Of a DNA stretch of 64,000 nt, positions 17,851 to 26,218 are shown one piece after another. The first letter of the stretch is position 1. Every line of letters begins with the position of its first letter. The notes under the pieces were generated by a model. It had not been told where the DNA came from, made no database searches, and saw nothing but the letters and a program-made list of their open reading frames with translations. Both the position numbers and the translations under genes were made by a program. Source of the DNA: Pseudomonas turukhanskensis (GTDB lineage Bacteria > Pseudomonadota > Gammaproteobacteria > Pseudomonadales > Pseudomonadaceae). The stretch spans positions 275,478 to 339,477 of the forward strand of contig NZ_BSFN01000003.1 in the NCBI RefSeq assembly GCF_027922365.1, read 5' to 3'.

Positions 17851-19239
17851 TTGTATCAGTTAGAACGCCTGAAAACTGGAATCGCGGGCTTAGATACGCT
17901 ACTGAAAGGCGGCCTGGTCTCAGGTGCGTCGTACATTATTCAGGGGCGTCCTGGTTCAGGGAAAACCATTTTGGCGAACCAGATTGGGTTCAACCACGTC
18001 CGTAGCGGCGGGCGGGTGCTCTTTGCCACCCTCTTGGCAGAGCCCCATGATCGGCTGTTCAGTTTCCTTTCCACGCTGAGCTTTTTCGACAAAACCCAGA
18101 TCGGCCAGAACATCCAGTTCGTCAGTGCTTTCGATACCCTCGAAAACGAAGGGCTCGACGAAGTGGTCAAGCTCCTGCGTCGAGAAATCACCAGGCAGAA
18201 AGCCACCATCATGATTCTCGATGGTCTTTTGAATGCGCGTTCGAAAGCCGAACTGCCGATCGACACCAAAAAATTTATCTCCGAGCTTCAGGGCCACGCC
18301 GCATTTGCCGGTTGCACGGTGCTGTTTCTGACCAGCTCACAGCTGGACGACGGCAGCCCGGAGCACACCATGGTCGATGGTGTAATCGAGATTGGCGAAG
18401 AGTCGGTTGGGCCACGAACTGTTCGCCGCATCAAACTCAGAAAAACCCGCGGTAGCGGTGCTTTGTCGGGTGTGCACGAGTTCGAAATCAACGACGACGG
18501 CATTGCTGTGTATCCGCGCCTGGAGCGTTTTTTCTCGCGGCCATCGCTCTCCGATAGTGACCAACTGGCTCAGGTCAGCAGCGGCATCAAATCGCTGGAC
18601 ACGGTTATTGGCGGTGGCTTGGCTGCCTCCTCTGTGACCCTGGTCGCCGGTCCGTCCGGCGCCGGCAAAACCTCCCTCGGCATTGAGTTTATCGGCCAGA
18701 GCACCCCTGCAGAGCCGGGGTTGTACTTTGGTTTCTATGAGTCGCCGCAACGGGTGCGCCTCAAGGCAAAGGCGCTAGGCCATGATTTCAGTGCCCTGGA
18801 GGCCACCGGTGCTTTGCACATCGCATGGAACCCAACGACTGAAGGCCTGGTTGATCGTTTGGGTTACGAACTGCTGGAAAGGGTCGAAAGGCATCAGATC
18901 AAGCGTGTATTCATCGATAGCCTGGGCGGAATGGCCCGTGTGTCCGCCGACAAAACACGCGTTCTGGATTTTTTCTCTGCGCTGATGGGCGAGCTTCGCT
19001 CCAGAGGCGTCACCGTTCTGGCGACCTGGGAGATACAAAGTTTGCTAGGTAGCCAGATCGATGCGCCGGCCCCGGATCTTTCCAGCCTTGTCGATAACCT
19101 GCTGCTGGTCCGCTTTGAGCAAAAAGGATCTGAACTTCAGCGTCAGCTATCCATTCTGAAAATAAGAGATAGCGCGTTTGACCCCTCATTGTTGGAAGTT
19201 GTCATGGGTGGCCACGGAATATCAGTGAAGAAGGTCTGA
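17851..19239 (+). CDS. Second KaiC-like double RecA-fold ATPase
   Basis: A 462-residue tandem KaiC protein, clearly different from the one at 5.6 kb. The family openers TGIAGLDTLLKGG and SSGIKSLDTVIGGG precede Walker A loops GRPGSGKT (32-39) and GPSGAGKT (267-274). At the position of KaiC Ser431/Thr432 it has two serines, S411 and S412 (APDLSSLVDN), so autophosphorylation is possible here, unlike in the first copy. Translation appears to begin at TTG 17851, seven bases after AGAGGA; a TGA closes the frame just upstream and no ATG is available. It is followed by a micro-ORF and a CheY-like regulator, which may form a small output pathway. Confidence 0.9.
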   Translation: MYQLERLKTGIAGLDTLLKGGLVSGASYIIQGRPGSGKTILANQIGFNHVRSGGRVLFATLLAEPHDRLFSFLSTLSFFDKTQIGQNIQFVSAFDTLENEGLDEVVKLLRREITRQKATIMILDGLLNARSKAELPIDTKKFISELQGHAAFAGCTVLFLTSSQLDDGSPEHTMVDGVIEIGEESVGPRTVRRIKLRKTRGSGALSGVHEFEINDDGIAVYPRLERFFSRPSLSDSDQLAQVSSGIKSLDTVIGGGLAASSVTLVAGPSGAGKTSLGIEFIGQSTPAEPGLYFGFYESPQRVRLKAKALGHDFSALEATGALHIAWNPTTEGLVDRLGYELLERVERHQIKRVFIDSLGGMARVSADKTRVLDFFSALMGELRSRGVTVLATWEIQSLLGSQIDAPAPDLSSLVDNLLLVRFEQKGSELQRQLSILKIRDSAFDPSLLEVVMGGHGISVKKV

Positions 19240-19242
19240 GGT

Positions 19243-19323
19243 ATGCGCTGGGCGAAAAAAATAAACGGCAGGACAACGGCGTCCTTGCTGGCACAGTTGC
19301 TTTGCTTGGCATTCATCTTATGA
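19243..19323 (+). CDS. Possible 26-residue hydrophobic micro-ORF
   Basis: ATG at 19243 follows TGAGGT and opens 26 codons: a basic start (MRWAKKINGR) then a hydrophobic run (SLLAQLLCLAFIL). The stop overlaps the response-regulator start as ATGA, so it could couple translation of the regulator, which has no good ribosome site of its own. It also resembles the first residues of a membrane kinase and might be all that is left of one. Expression is unproven. Confidence 0.35.
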   Translation: MRWAKKINGRTTASLLAQLLCLAFIL

Positions 19324-19685
19324 GCACAGTGCTGATTGTCGACGACGAGTATTTGGTCGCGGATATTTTAAGTTTCGCCCTTGAAGACGAGGGCATCCTC
19401 ACGGTCACAGCGGGGCGCGGGCAGAAGGCGTTGGAGATTCTTGATCGGGAACGGCCCGATCTGATCATCACTGACTTCATGATGCCCGGCATGACCGGCA
19501 TCGAGTTCGCCGAAGCGGTACGTGCACGCGAAGCGCACCGCACTACGCCGATCATGTTGATGAGCGGCGCTCACGCATATCTTGGCGCAAACCGCTCGGA
19601 TTTGTTTATCGAGGTGCTGGAAAAACCCTTCGAGATCACGGCGTTCATCGACAAGGTGAAGGCTGTATTGAAACTCGATAGTTAA
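19320..19685 (+). CDS. Single-domain response regulator (CheY-like)
   Basis: A 121-residue stand-alone receiver. The acidic pair is in VLIVDDE at the N terminus, the phospho-acceptor Asp is in LIITDFMMPGMTG near residue 53, and the switch lysine is in EKPFE near residue 101. There is no output domain, so it acts through protein contacts, perhaps with the KaiC-like ATPase or a phosphorelay. ATG 19320 was chosen because it starts directly at the first beta strand. Upstream ribosome-binding sequence is poor, which fits translational coupling to the micro-ORF. Confidence 0.88.
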   Translation: MSTVLIVDDEYLVADILSFALEDEGILTVTAGRGQKALEILDRERPDLIITDFMMPGMTGIEFAEAVRAREAHRTTPIMLMSGAHAYLGANRSDLFIEVLEKPFEITAFIDKVKAVLKLDS

Positions 19686-20028
19686 CGAACTCCCGGTCTT
19701 CTCGGGAGGCCACTCGTTGGCACTGCTGCTTCGCTGCGCGCACCGCGCTGCGCACATCATCATCGCTCGCGGCACAAGCCGCTCCCCCAGCATTGCCGTT
19801 GCTTTCTAGTGCCGGTTAAGCCGCGTTTTTTTACTATCGAGATGATATCCAGGGCTTTTTCCGAGGCATCAGCCGGGGCAGGGCGCCGCACTCACGTTGA
19901 CGTGTTGGATCACTACATTGGCGCAGTCGGGCAAGCCGGCGAGCGTTTCGCTGGGCACACTCGGGGCACGGATTTTCACCTAGGCTGAACCGACCAAGCC
20001 AAATCCCCCGAAGCAGCAGGAGAGCACG
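19686..20028. other. Intergenic region with hairpins and a REP-like segment
   Basis: Four bases after the regulator stop, CTCCCG-N7-CGGGAG (19690-19708) forms a hairpin without a T-run. Bases around 19763-19793 (CGCTCGCGGCACAAGCCGCT, then CCCCC) resemble a degenerate Pseudomonas REP element. CGGTTAAGCCG followed by seven Ts at about 19812-19832 could be a weak terminator. The reductase ribosome site AGGAGAG lies just before 20029. No gene was seen. Confidence 0.5.
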
Positions 20029-21201
20029 ATGTCCAGAGGCGCCCCCATTCCCCGTAATACGTCCAACGACTACAGCGCCGAGCAAGCCGGCGTGCGCCGC
20101 GACTTTATCAAAGCGCAAACCGGCGCCTCGCTGGATACGGTGGGTAAGTACGCCATCGACCCCGAGGTCACCCGCGGCAACATCGAAAACTTTATCGGCG
20201 TGGTGCAAATGCCCCTCGGCCTGGCCGGCCCCATCCGCATCGAAGGCGAGCATGCCCAAGGCGACTTCTACATTCCCATGGCCACCACCGAAGGCACCTT
20301 GCTCGCCAGCTACAGCCGTGGCATGCGCGCCATCAGCGCCTCGGGCGGGGTGAAAACCACCGTGGTCAAACACTCCATGCAGCGTGCGCCGGTGTTTATG
20401 TTTAGCGATGCCTTGCAGGCCCGCGAATTCGGCGCCTGGCTGGTGCGCGAGTTCGAAACCATCAAGGCCGTAAGCGAAACCACCACCCGCAGCGGCAAGT
20501 TGTTCGAGATCGAGCAGTACCCGGTGGCGAACATGCTCTACACCCGTTTCTGCTACACCACTGGCGATGCGGCCGGACAGAACATGACCAGCAAAGCCAC
20601 CTACGCCGCCTGTGAATGGATCAAGGCCAACTACCCCACGCAGCCGCGCTACATTTTGTCTGGTGCCATCGACACCGACAAAAAACACTCGGCCATGAAC
20701 ATGATTCAAACCCGCGGCAAACGGGTCATCGCCGAGTTCACCCTCAAGCGCGAAGTGGCCCACGAACTGCTGCGCGTAGACCCGGCCAACCTCTACCGCT
20801 ACCGGCAAATCGCCGCCGTCGGCGCCATTCAGGCCGGCGCCGCCTACAGCGGTGCCCACTCGGCCAACGGCCTGGCCGCCATGTTTATCGCCACCGGCCA
20901 GGACGCCGCCAACGTCGCCGAATCCCATGGCGGCATCACCTACGGGCAACTGCTCGACAACGGCGACTACTACTGGTCCGTGACCCTGCCTGCCGTCATC
21001 TGCGCCACCCACGGCGGCGGCACCGGCTTGCCGACGCAGCGCGAATGCCTGGAAATGCTCGGCTGTTACGGCGACGGCAAGGCCGACAAACTGGCGGAGA
21101 TTATTGCGGCCGTGGTGCTGGCCGGGGATGTGTCGCTGACCTCGGCCATTCTGGCGGGTGATTGGGTCAGCAGCCATGAGGCGTTGGGGCGTAATCGCTG
21201 A
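20029..21201 (+). CDS. Class I-type hydroxymethylglutaryl-CoA reductase
   Basis: A 390-residue enzyme that by family converts HMG-CoA to mevalonate with NAD(P)H. Class I features are present: ENFIGVVQMPLGLAGP (53-68), ATTEG with catalytic Glu88, TDKK with catalytic Lys218, GQDAAN with Asp292, and a C-terminal His383 in SSHEALGRNR. The cofactor loop is DAAGQNM (180-186) where most class I enzymes have DAMGMNM. No other mevalonate-pathway gene is nearby. Gamma-proteobacteria make isoprenoids by the MEP route, so an isolated reductase suggests a special role, either a secondary product or breakdown of mevalonate. AGGAGAG precedes the ATG and a strong terminator follows, so it is a single-gene unit. 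Confidence 0.9.
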   Translation: MSRGAPIPRNTSNDYSAEQAGVRRDFIKAQTGASLDTVGKYAIDPEVTRGNIENFIGVVQMPLGLAGPIRIEGEHAQGDFYIPMATTEGTLLASYSRGMRAISASGGVKTTVVKHSMQRAPVFMFSDALQAREFGAWLVREFETIKAVSETTTRSGKLFEIEQYPVANMLYTRFCYTTGDAAGQNMTSKATYAACEWIKANYPTQPRYILSGAIDTDKKHSAMNMIQTRGKRVIAEFTLKREVAHELLRVDPANLYRYRQIAAVGAIQAGAAYSGAHSANGLAAMFIATGQDAANVAESHGGITYGQLLDNGDYYWSVTLPAVICATHGGGTGLPTQRECLEMLGCYGDGKADKLAEIIAAVVLAGDVSLTSAILAGDWVSSHEALGRNR

Positions 21202-21223
21202 GGGTAGGGCTTAGACAGACGCC

Positions 21224-21255
21224 AAAAAAAAGCCCCGCTTACGCAGGGCTTTTTT
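21224..21255. terminator. Bidirectional intrinsic terminator
   Basis: Eight As, then the stem AGCCCcGC-TTAC-GCaGGGCT, then five Ts. It has an A-run on one side and a T-run on the other, so it can stop transcription of the reductase gene on + and of the chimeric gene on -. Confidence 0.85.
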
Positions 21256-21257
21256 CA

Positions 21258-22337
21258 TTACTTTTTCTTGAGAAACGCTAACAGGTCCTGATTCAACCGC
21301 TCTTTGTGCGTGTCCGCCAGGCCATGCGGTGCACCTGGGTAGACAATCAACTCGGCGTTTTTGATCAGCTTCGCTGCCGCATGTGCCGAGGCATCGATGG
21401 GCACGATCTGGTCCGCGTCGCCATGGACGATCAGGGTCGGCACGTCGAACTTGGCCAGGTCACCGCGGAAGTCGGTCGCCGAAAACGCGGCGATGGAATC
21501 GTAGGTGTTCTTGTGGCCCGCTTGCATGCCTTGCGCCCAGAAGGAGTCGATCAGGCCTTGCGACACTTTGGCGCCTTCGCGGTTGAAGCCGAAGAAGGGG
21601 TTCAAGCTGACGGCCAGGGTCGACAGTTCCTGGCTCGCTGCGCTGGTCTGGTTGGCGCCGGCAGAGGTTTGCACGCTCAAGTCACGGATGTTCACCAGGT
21701 TGCGGTCAACCTCACGGGCCACCTGCGCTTGCTCTTCCGAGGCGCTGGCGATAACCAGGTTTCGCTCACTGATCTGGCTGATCGCGTCGGTGATGCGCTG
21801 TAGCGCTTCGCCGGCGCCGTGGGCGATATCCAGGGTTTGGCGGGCGCGCTGGGTGCTGGCCTCCATCGCGTTCATGGCACCGGCGGAGCCTTTCTGGATG
21901 GTGCCTATCATCTGCTCGATTTCCTGCGTTGAGGTTTGCGTGCGGTGTGCCAGCGCTCGGACTTCGTCGGCCACCACGGCAAACCCTCGCCCGGCTTCAC
22001 CCGCCTGTGCGGCTTCGATGGCCGCGTTCAGTGCCAGCAGGTTGGTTTGCTCGGCGATGGCGCGGATCACATCGAGCACCTTGCTGATATTGCTCACGCC
22101 ATCGCCCAGGGTTTGACTTCCTCGGACGTGCGCGTGACGTCGTTGGAAAGCAGGCGGATGGACTCGACAGTCTGGCTCACCTGCTGCTGTCCGTGTTTGG
22201 CCGTCTGGGTCGATTCTTCGGAGACTTCGAAGGTGGCCACGGCATTGCTTGCCACCTCATCCACGGCCGCCGTCATTTCGTTCACCGCCGTGGCCGCCTG
22301 GTCGATTTCGGTGCTCTGCTGATGCAGGCCGCAACCG
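21258..22337 (-). pseudogene. Chimeric remnant: chemoreceptor signalling domain joined to alpha/beta-hydrolase C-terminus
   Basis: Reading on the minus strand, the sequence starts without a start codon at GLHQQS (about 22337). This is the same point at which the intact chemoreceptor at 58.9 kb begins its cytoplasmic signalling domain. It continues as a chemoreceptor, including the signalling tip [20 protein letters not shown]. One base is missing near 22112, within AAACCC, and shifts the frame. From ATG 22097 an open frame of 279 codons remains. At residue 166/167 (about 21600) the chemoreceptor sequence stops at LAVSLN and switches in frame to [13 protein letters not shown]. That is the C-terminal half of a non-heme chloroperoxidase-type hydrolase, including [10 protein letters not shown] (Asp) and the PHG His. 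The hydrolase nucleophile half is missing, so neither activity should survive. Confidence 0.85.
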
Positions 22338-22372
22338 ACCCCGCGGTCACTTGCTAACGCCGGCTCCAGCCT

Positions 22373-23284
22373 TTAGTCAGGCCGGGGTGGCAGCCGGTCG
22401 ATGCGCAAGGCATCAACGACCAACGAAAATGCCGGGGAAGGTTGCCGGCGACTGGGGTAGTAGAGGTGAAAGCCGGAGAAAGGCTCGCACCACTCTTCCA
22501 GCACCCGGATAAGACGGCCATCGGCGAGTTGCACGGCAAACTCGTCCTCGGGCAGGTAAGCAATGCCCAGCCCACTCGTGGCTGCATCGGCGATGTGGGT
22601 GGTGGAGTTGAAAACCAGTTGACCATCTACTCGCACTTTCAGCTTTTTGCCCTGGCGCTCGAACTCCCACGCGTCCACGCCATCGTAGGTGGGGAATCGA
22701 ATGTCGATGCAGCGGTGCGCGGCCAGATCACGTGGGTGTTCTGGGATGGGGTTCTGGGCAAAGTAGCTCGGCGCTGCCACAACGGCCATTCGTATGGGAG
22801 GGCCAATGGGCACGGCAATCATGTCCTGGGCCACCGTGTCGCTAAAGCGCACGCCGGCATCGAAGCGGTCGGCGACGATATCGCGAAAACCATAGTTGAT
22901 ATCGAATTCCAGCTTGATATCCGGGTACTGCAGCAGCAGCAACGTCAGCTTGGGCAACAGTGTGGTCTTGATGATGTTGTCACCGCAGGTGATCCGCACC
23001 GTACCGGCAGGCTTGTCACGCAGCTCGGTCAATGCTTCCACCTCTGCTTCGATTTCATCGAAGCGATGACCCACCGCCTCTAGCAGACGCTCACCCGCCG
23101 CCGTCAGGGAAACGCTACGCGTGGTACGGGTGAGTAAGCGAATTTTCAGGCGCGCCTCCAGGCCTGAAACCACCTGACTGACAGCGGATTGGGTAACCCC
23201 CAATTGCACTGCTGCGCGCGTAAAGCTGCCCACACGCGCGACGGTCACAAACGCCAGAAGGTCATTGAAGTTGTGTTTGGCCAT
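22373..23284 (-). CDS. LysR-family transcriptional regulator
   Basis: A 303-residue LysR regulator. The winged helix-turn-helix is at residues 5-64 (FVTVARVGSFTRAAVQLGVT, then QSAVSQVVSGLE), and the remainder is a periplasmic-binding-protein-like effector domain. It belongs to the common group near aldo/keto or hydrolase genes in Pseudomonas. It is divergent from the secreted hydrolase and MFS genes across 179 bases and probably controls them. Confidence 0.92.
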   Translation of the reverse strand: MAKHNFNDLLAFVTVARVGSFTRAAVQLGVTQSAVSQVVSGLEARLKIRLLTRTTRSVSLTAAGERLLEAVGHRFDEIEAEVEALTELRDKPAGTVRITCGDNIIKTTLLPKLTLLLLQYPDIKLEFDINYGFRDIVADRFDAGVRFSDTVAQDMIAVPIGPPIRMAVVAAPSYFAQNPIPEHPRDLAAHRCIDIRFPTYDGVDAWEFERQGKKLKVRVDGQLVFNSTTHIADAATSGLGIAYLPEDEFAVQLADGRLIRVLEEWCEPFSGFHLYYPSRRQPSPAFSLVVDALRIDRLPPRPD

Positions 23285-23463
23285 CGCGTTAACCCTCGGG
23301 CTATTGATTAGGTTTAGTTATATCCGCATTAAGCACTCATTAGCTAATCAAAGCCTGATTATTCCGCAACACTACCCACCATCACCGTTCATCTCCATGA
23401 CGAGGGCGAGCTTCGCGTTAACCGCCGCCGCCATTGTCACCTTTCTTCTGAAAAGGACACCCT
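23285..23463. promoter_or_regulatory. Divergent LysR/hydrolase promoter region
   Basis: An AT-rich patch at 23303-23365 lies between the divergent starts. It contains the perfect palindrome ATTAGCTAAT (23339-23348) and two TGATTA copies, which fit a LysR-type T-N11-A operator. The ribosome site AAAAGGA precedes the GTG start of the hydrolase. Confidence 0.4.
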
Positions 23464-24492
23464 GTGAAAAAACTCTTCGTGATGCTTGGGTTTTTAGTCA
23501 GTTCATTCACCGCCTTAGGAGCCGATATGTCCCACGGTGCAGACAATTTTTTCAAAAGCGACAAAGTGACCGTGCAAAAGGTCAGCTTCAAAAATCAATA
23601 TCAGCTCAATGTGGTTGGCAACCTGTTTATCCCTAAAGGGCTGGATAACGCCACCCGCAGCCCGGCCATTATCGTCGGCCACCCCATGGGCGCGGTAAAA
23701 GAGCAGAGTTCCAATCTGTATGCGCAAAAGCTAGCGGAGCAGGGTTTCGTTACCTTGGCGCTGGATTTGTCGTTCTGGGGCGAAAGCGAAGGCCAGCCAC
23801 GTAATGCAGTGCTGCCCGATATGTATGCCGAAGACTTCAGCGCCGCTGTGGATTACCTCGGCACGCGGGTCTTTATCGACCGCCAGCGCATCGGCGTGCT
23901 GGGCATCTGCGGCAGCGGCAGCTTTGTGATCAGCGCGGCCAAGATCGACCCGCGCATGAAAGCCATCGCCACCGTCAGCATGTATGACATGGGCGCCGCC
24001 AACCGTGACGGCCTCAAGCATTCGCAAAGCCTTGAACAGCGCAAGCAGGTCATCGCAGCGGCCGCTGAGCAGCGCTATGTGGAGTTCGCGGGCGGCGAAA
24101 TCGAATACACCGGCGGCACAGTGCAAACACTCACTGCCGACACCCACCCCATCCAGCGTGAGTTCTTTGATTTCTATCGCACCCCGCGTGGCGAATTCAC
24201 CCCGGCCAGTTCCCCGCCGCAACAGACCACCCGCCCGACGCTGGCCAGCAATACCAAGTTCATGAACTTCTATCCGTTCGTGGATATCGAGAGCATTTCG
24301 CCACGGCCAATGTTGTTTATCGCTGGTGAAAACGCGCACTCCCGCGAGTTCAGCGAAGAGGCGTTTCGCCTTGCTGGGGAGCCGAAAGAATTGGTGATTG
24401 TGCCCAACGCAGGCCATGTCGATCTGTACGACCGCGTCGAGCTGATTCCCTTCGCCAAGCTGACCCAGTTCTTTCAGGACCACCTGAAGTGA
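23464..24492 (+). CDS. Exported alpha/beta hydrolase (DLH-like)
   Basis: A 342-residue protein starting at GTG 23464, eight bases after AAGGA. The first 20 residues are a signal peptide ending at TALGAD, so it acts in the periplasm or outside. The hydrolase core shows AIIVGHPMGAVKEQ (oxyanion strand), LDLSFWGESEG, and the nucleophile elbow GICGSGSF. Here the central residue is Ser in G-x-C-G-S-G, a variation on G-x-S/C-x-G. The catalytic His is in NAGHVDLYD near the end. A divergent LysR gene probably regulates it, and its stop overlaps the MFS gene start (GTGA). Confidence 0.85.
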   Translation: MKKLFVMLGFLVSSFTALGADMSHGADNFFKSDKVTVQKVSFKNQYQLNVVGNLFIPKGLDNATRSPAIIVGHPMGAVKEQSSNLYAQKLAEQGFVTLALDLSFWGESEGQPRNAVLPDMYAEDFSAAVDYLGTRVFIDRQRIGVLGICGSGSFVISAAKIDPRMKAIATVSMYDMGAANRDGLKHSQSLEQRKQVIAAAAEQRYVEFAGGEIEYTGGTVQTLTADTHPIQREFFDFYRTPRGEFTPASSPPQQTTRPTLASNTKFMNFYPFVDIESISPRPMLFIAGENAHSREFSEEAFRLAGEPKELVIVPNAGHVDLYDRVELIPFAKLTQFFQDHLK

Positions 24493-25697
24493 CCGCCGAC
24501 GTTCACGCGCACGCCACCACCCCAGTGACCGGTACGCGTACCGCTCACTGGGGTGGTGTTTATGCCATGACGTTATGCGTGTTCGCGCTGATCGCCTCGG
24601 AGTTCATGCCCGTTAGCCTGCTGACGCCATTGGCAAACGACCTGCGGGTTAGCCAAGGCATGGCCGGTCAGGGGCTTGCCATCTCTGGTGCGTTTGCGGT
24701 GTTAGCCAGCCTGTCGATCAGTTGGGTCGCCGGCAGCGTAAACAGAAAGACGTTGCTGCTGGCGCTAACCGGTTTGATGGCCCTGTCGGGCGCCATTGTG
24801 GCGCTTGCCCCGAATTACCTGATCTACATGATTGGACGCGCCCTGATTGGCGTAGTGATTGGCGGCTTCTGGTCGATGTCAGCAGCCACTGCGATGCGCC
24901 TGGTGTCGGCCACACAGGTGCCAAGAGCGCTGGCTGTTTTCAACAGCGGCAACGCCCTGGCGACGGTGGCGGCAGCCCCGCTGGGCAGTTATCTGGGCTC
25001 AATTGTGGGGTGGCGTGGCGCATTTTTGTGCCTGGTTCCGGTGGCGTTAATTGCGCTGGTCTGGCAGTGGATAAGCCTACCCAGCATGGCCACGCAGAAG
25101 CGCGGGCCAGGCACCGGTAATGTGTTCAACCTCCTAAAAAACCGCACGGTGGCGCTGGGCATGGCCGCCGCTGGCTTGTTTTTTATGGGCCAGTTTGCGC
25201 TGTTCACCTACCTGCGCCCGTTTCTGGAAACGGTCACCCACGTGAACGTGCCGACCCTTTCTCTGCTGCTATTGGTGATAGGCATCGCTGGGTTTTGCGG
25301 CACCACGCTGATCGGTGCCGTCCTCAAACGCAACCTCTACGGCACCTTAAGCATCATCTCGGTGCTGATGGCGGTGATTGCGCTGGCGCTGATTCCTGCG
25401 GGCACCTGGGTTATCGCTGTAGCGATATTGCTCGGACTCTGGGGCTTTATTGCAACCGCCGCGCCCGTGGGCTGGTGGAGCTGGATTGCCCACGCCATGC
25501 CGGAGCACGCCGAGGCAGGCGGAGGCCTGATGGTAGCAATTGTTCAATTGGCTATCGCCGTGGGCTCCACGGTCGGCGGCGTACTGTTTGACGCGCAGGG
25601 CTACCAGAGCACGTTTATCGCCAGCGCAGCGGTGCTGATGCTTGCCGCACTGTTGATCTTTTTAACCTCGCGTTCGCCAGCACCGCACACCCAGTGA
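24489..25697 (+). CDS. MFS efflux transporter (arabinose/drug-efflux type)
   Basis: A 402-residue, 12-helix MFS protein of the DHA1 (YdhP/AraJ-like) group. The opening EFMPVSLLTPLANDL, the motif A replacement SWVAGSVNRK, and ALIGVVIGGFWSM in helix 4 are characteristic. It starts at GTG 24489, overlapping the hydrolase stop by four bases, so both proteins are made together. It probably exports a small molecule or drug; substrate unknown. Confidence 0.87.
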   Translation: MTADVHAHATTPVTGTRTAHWGGVYAMTLCVFALIASEFMPVSLLTPLANDLRVSQGMAGQGLAISGAFAVLASLSISWVAGSVNRKTLLLALTGLMALSGAIVALAPNYLIYMIGRALIGVVIGGFWSMSAATAMRLVSATQVPRALAVFNSGNALATVAAAPLGSYLGSIVGWRGAFLCLVPVALIALVWQWISLPSMATQKRGPGTGNVFNLLKNRTVALGMAAAGLFFMGQFALFTYLRPFLETVTHVNVPTLSLLLLVIGIAGFCGTTLIGAVLKRNLYGTLSIISVLMAVIALALIPAGTWVIAVAILLGLWGFIATAAPVGWWSWIAHAMPEHAEAGGGLMVAIVQLAIAVGSTVGGVLFDAQGYQSTFIASAAVLMLAALLIFLTSRSPAPHTQ

Positions 25698-25722
25698 ACC
25701 CTTTCGTCCATGGAGCAAGGCC

Positions 25723-26196
25723 ATGTATATCGATCATTCCCCTCGATGGAAGGACCTCTGGTTGGCGGTCTGTATGCCATTTGCCCTCTCGGCTTTCCCC
25801 CTCGCTGCTGCGACCACCAGCGACGCCCCGTCAACAGGCATGGAGAACACCACGATGTGGATGACCGTAGGCCAACAGCGCTTCGCCATTACCCTCGAAG
25901 ACAACCCGACCACTCGGGAGCTTACCGCCCGTTTACCGCTCACTCTGGACATGAGCGACCTGAACGACAACGAAAAGCACGTCACCTTGCAGCGTCCATT
26001 GCCCACTCAAACGTATCGGCCTGGAACCATCCATAAAGGCGATTTCCTCCTGTATGGCGCCGACTCCTTGGTGGTCTTTTATAAAACCTTCAACTCGTCT
26101 TACACCTATACCCGTCTTGGTCGTATCGACAACCCAGCGGGTCTTTCTCAGGCGCTGGGCCGCGACGATGTTCGGGTGACGTTTTCTGCGCATTAA
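25723..26196 (+). CDS. Exported cyclophilin-like fold protein
   Basis: A 157-residue protein with an N-terminal hydrophobic segment (LAVCMPFALSAFPLAA) that is probably a signal peptide. It is followed by a beta-barrel domain of the cyclophilin-like type: ITLEDNPTTRELTARLPLTL, GDFLLYGADSLVVFYK and YTRLGRIDNPAGL are hallmark segments. Family members lack the prolyl-isomerase active site and have no settled function. It lies 25 bases after the MFS gene on the same strand, within the LysR-linked group. Confidence 0.82.
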   Translation: MYIDHSPRWKDLWLAVCMPFALSAFPLAAATTSDAPSTGMENTTMWMTVGQQRFAITLEDNPTTRELTARLPLTLDMSDLNDNEKHVTLQRPLPTQTYRPGTIHKGDFLLYGADSLVVFYKTFNSSYTYTRLGRIDNPAGLSQALGRDDVRVTFSAH

Positions 26197-26218
26197 GCGC
26201 CAGGTGGAGAACTGATCC

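Noticed and set aside
19288..19304. Possible sigma-54 promoter (TGGCAC followed by TTGC) before the CheY-like gene
   Set aside because: The distance between the GG and GC elements is not the required one.
19834..21177. Long open frame on the minus strand opposite the HMG-CoA reductase
   Set aside because: It is Gly/Val/His-rich shadow sequence; the + strand has all reductase catalytic motifs.
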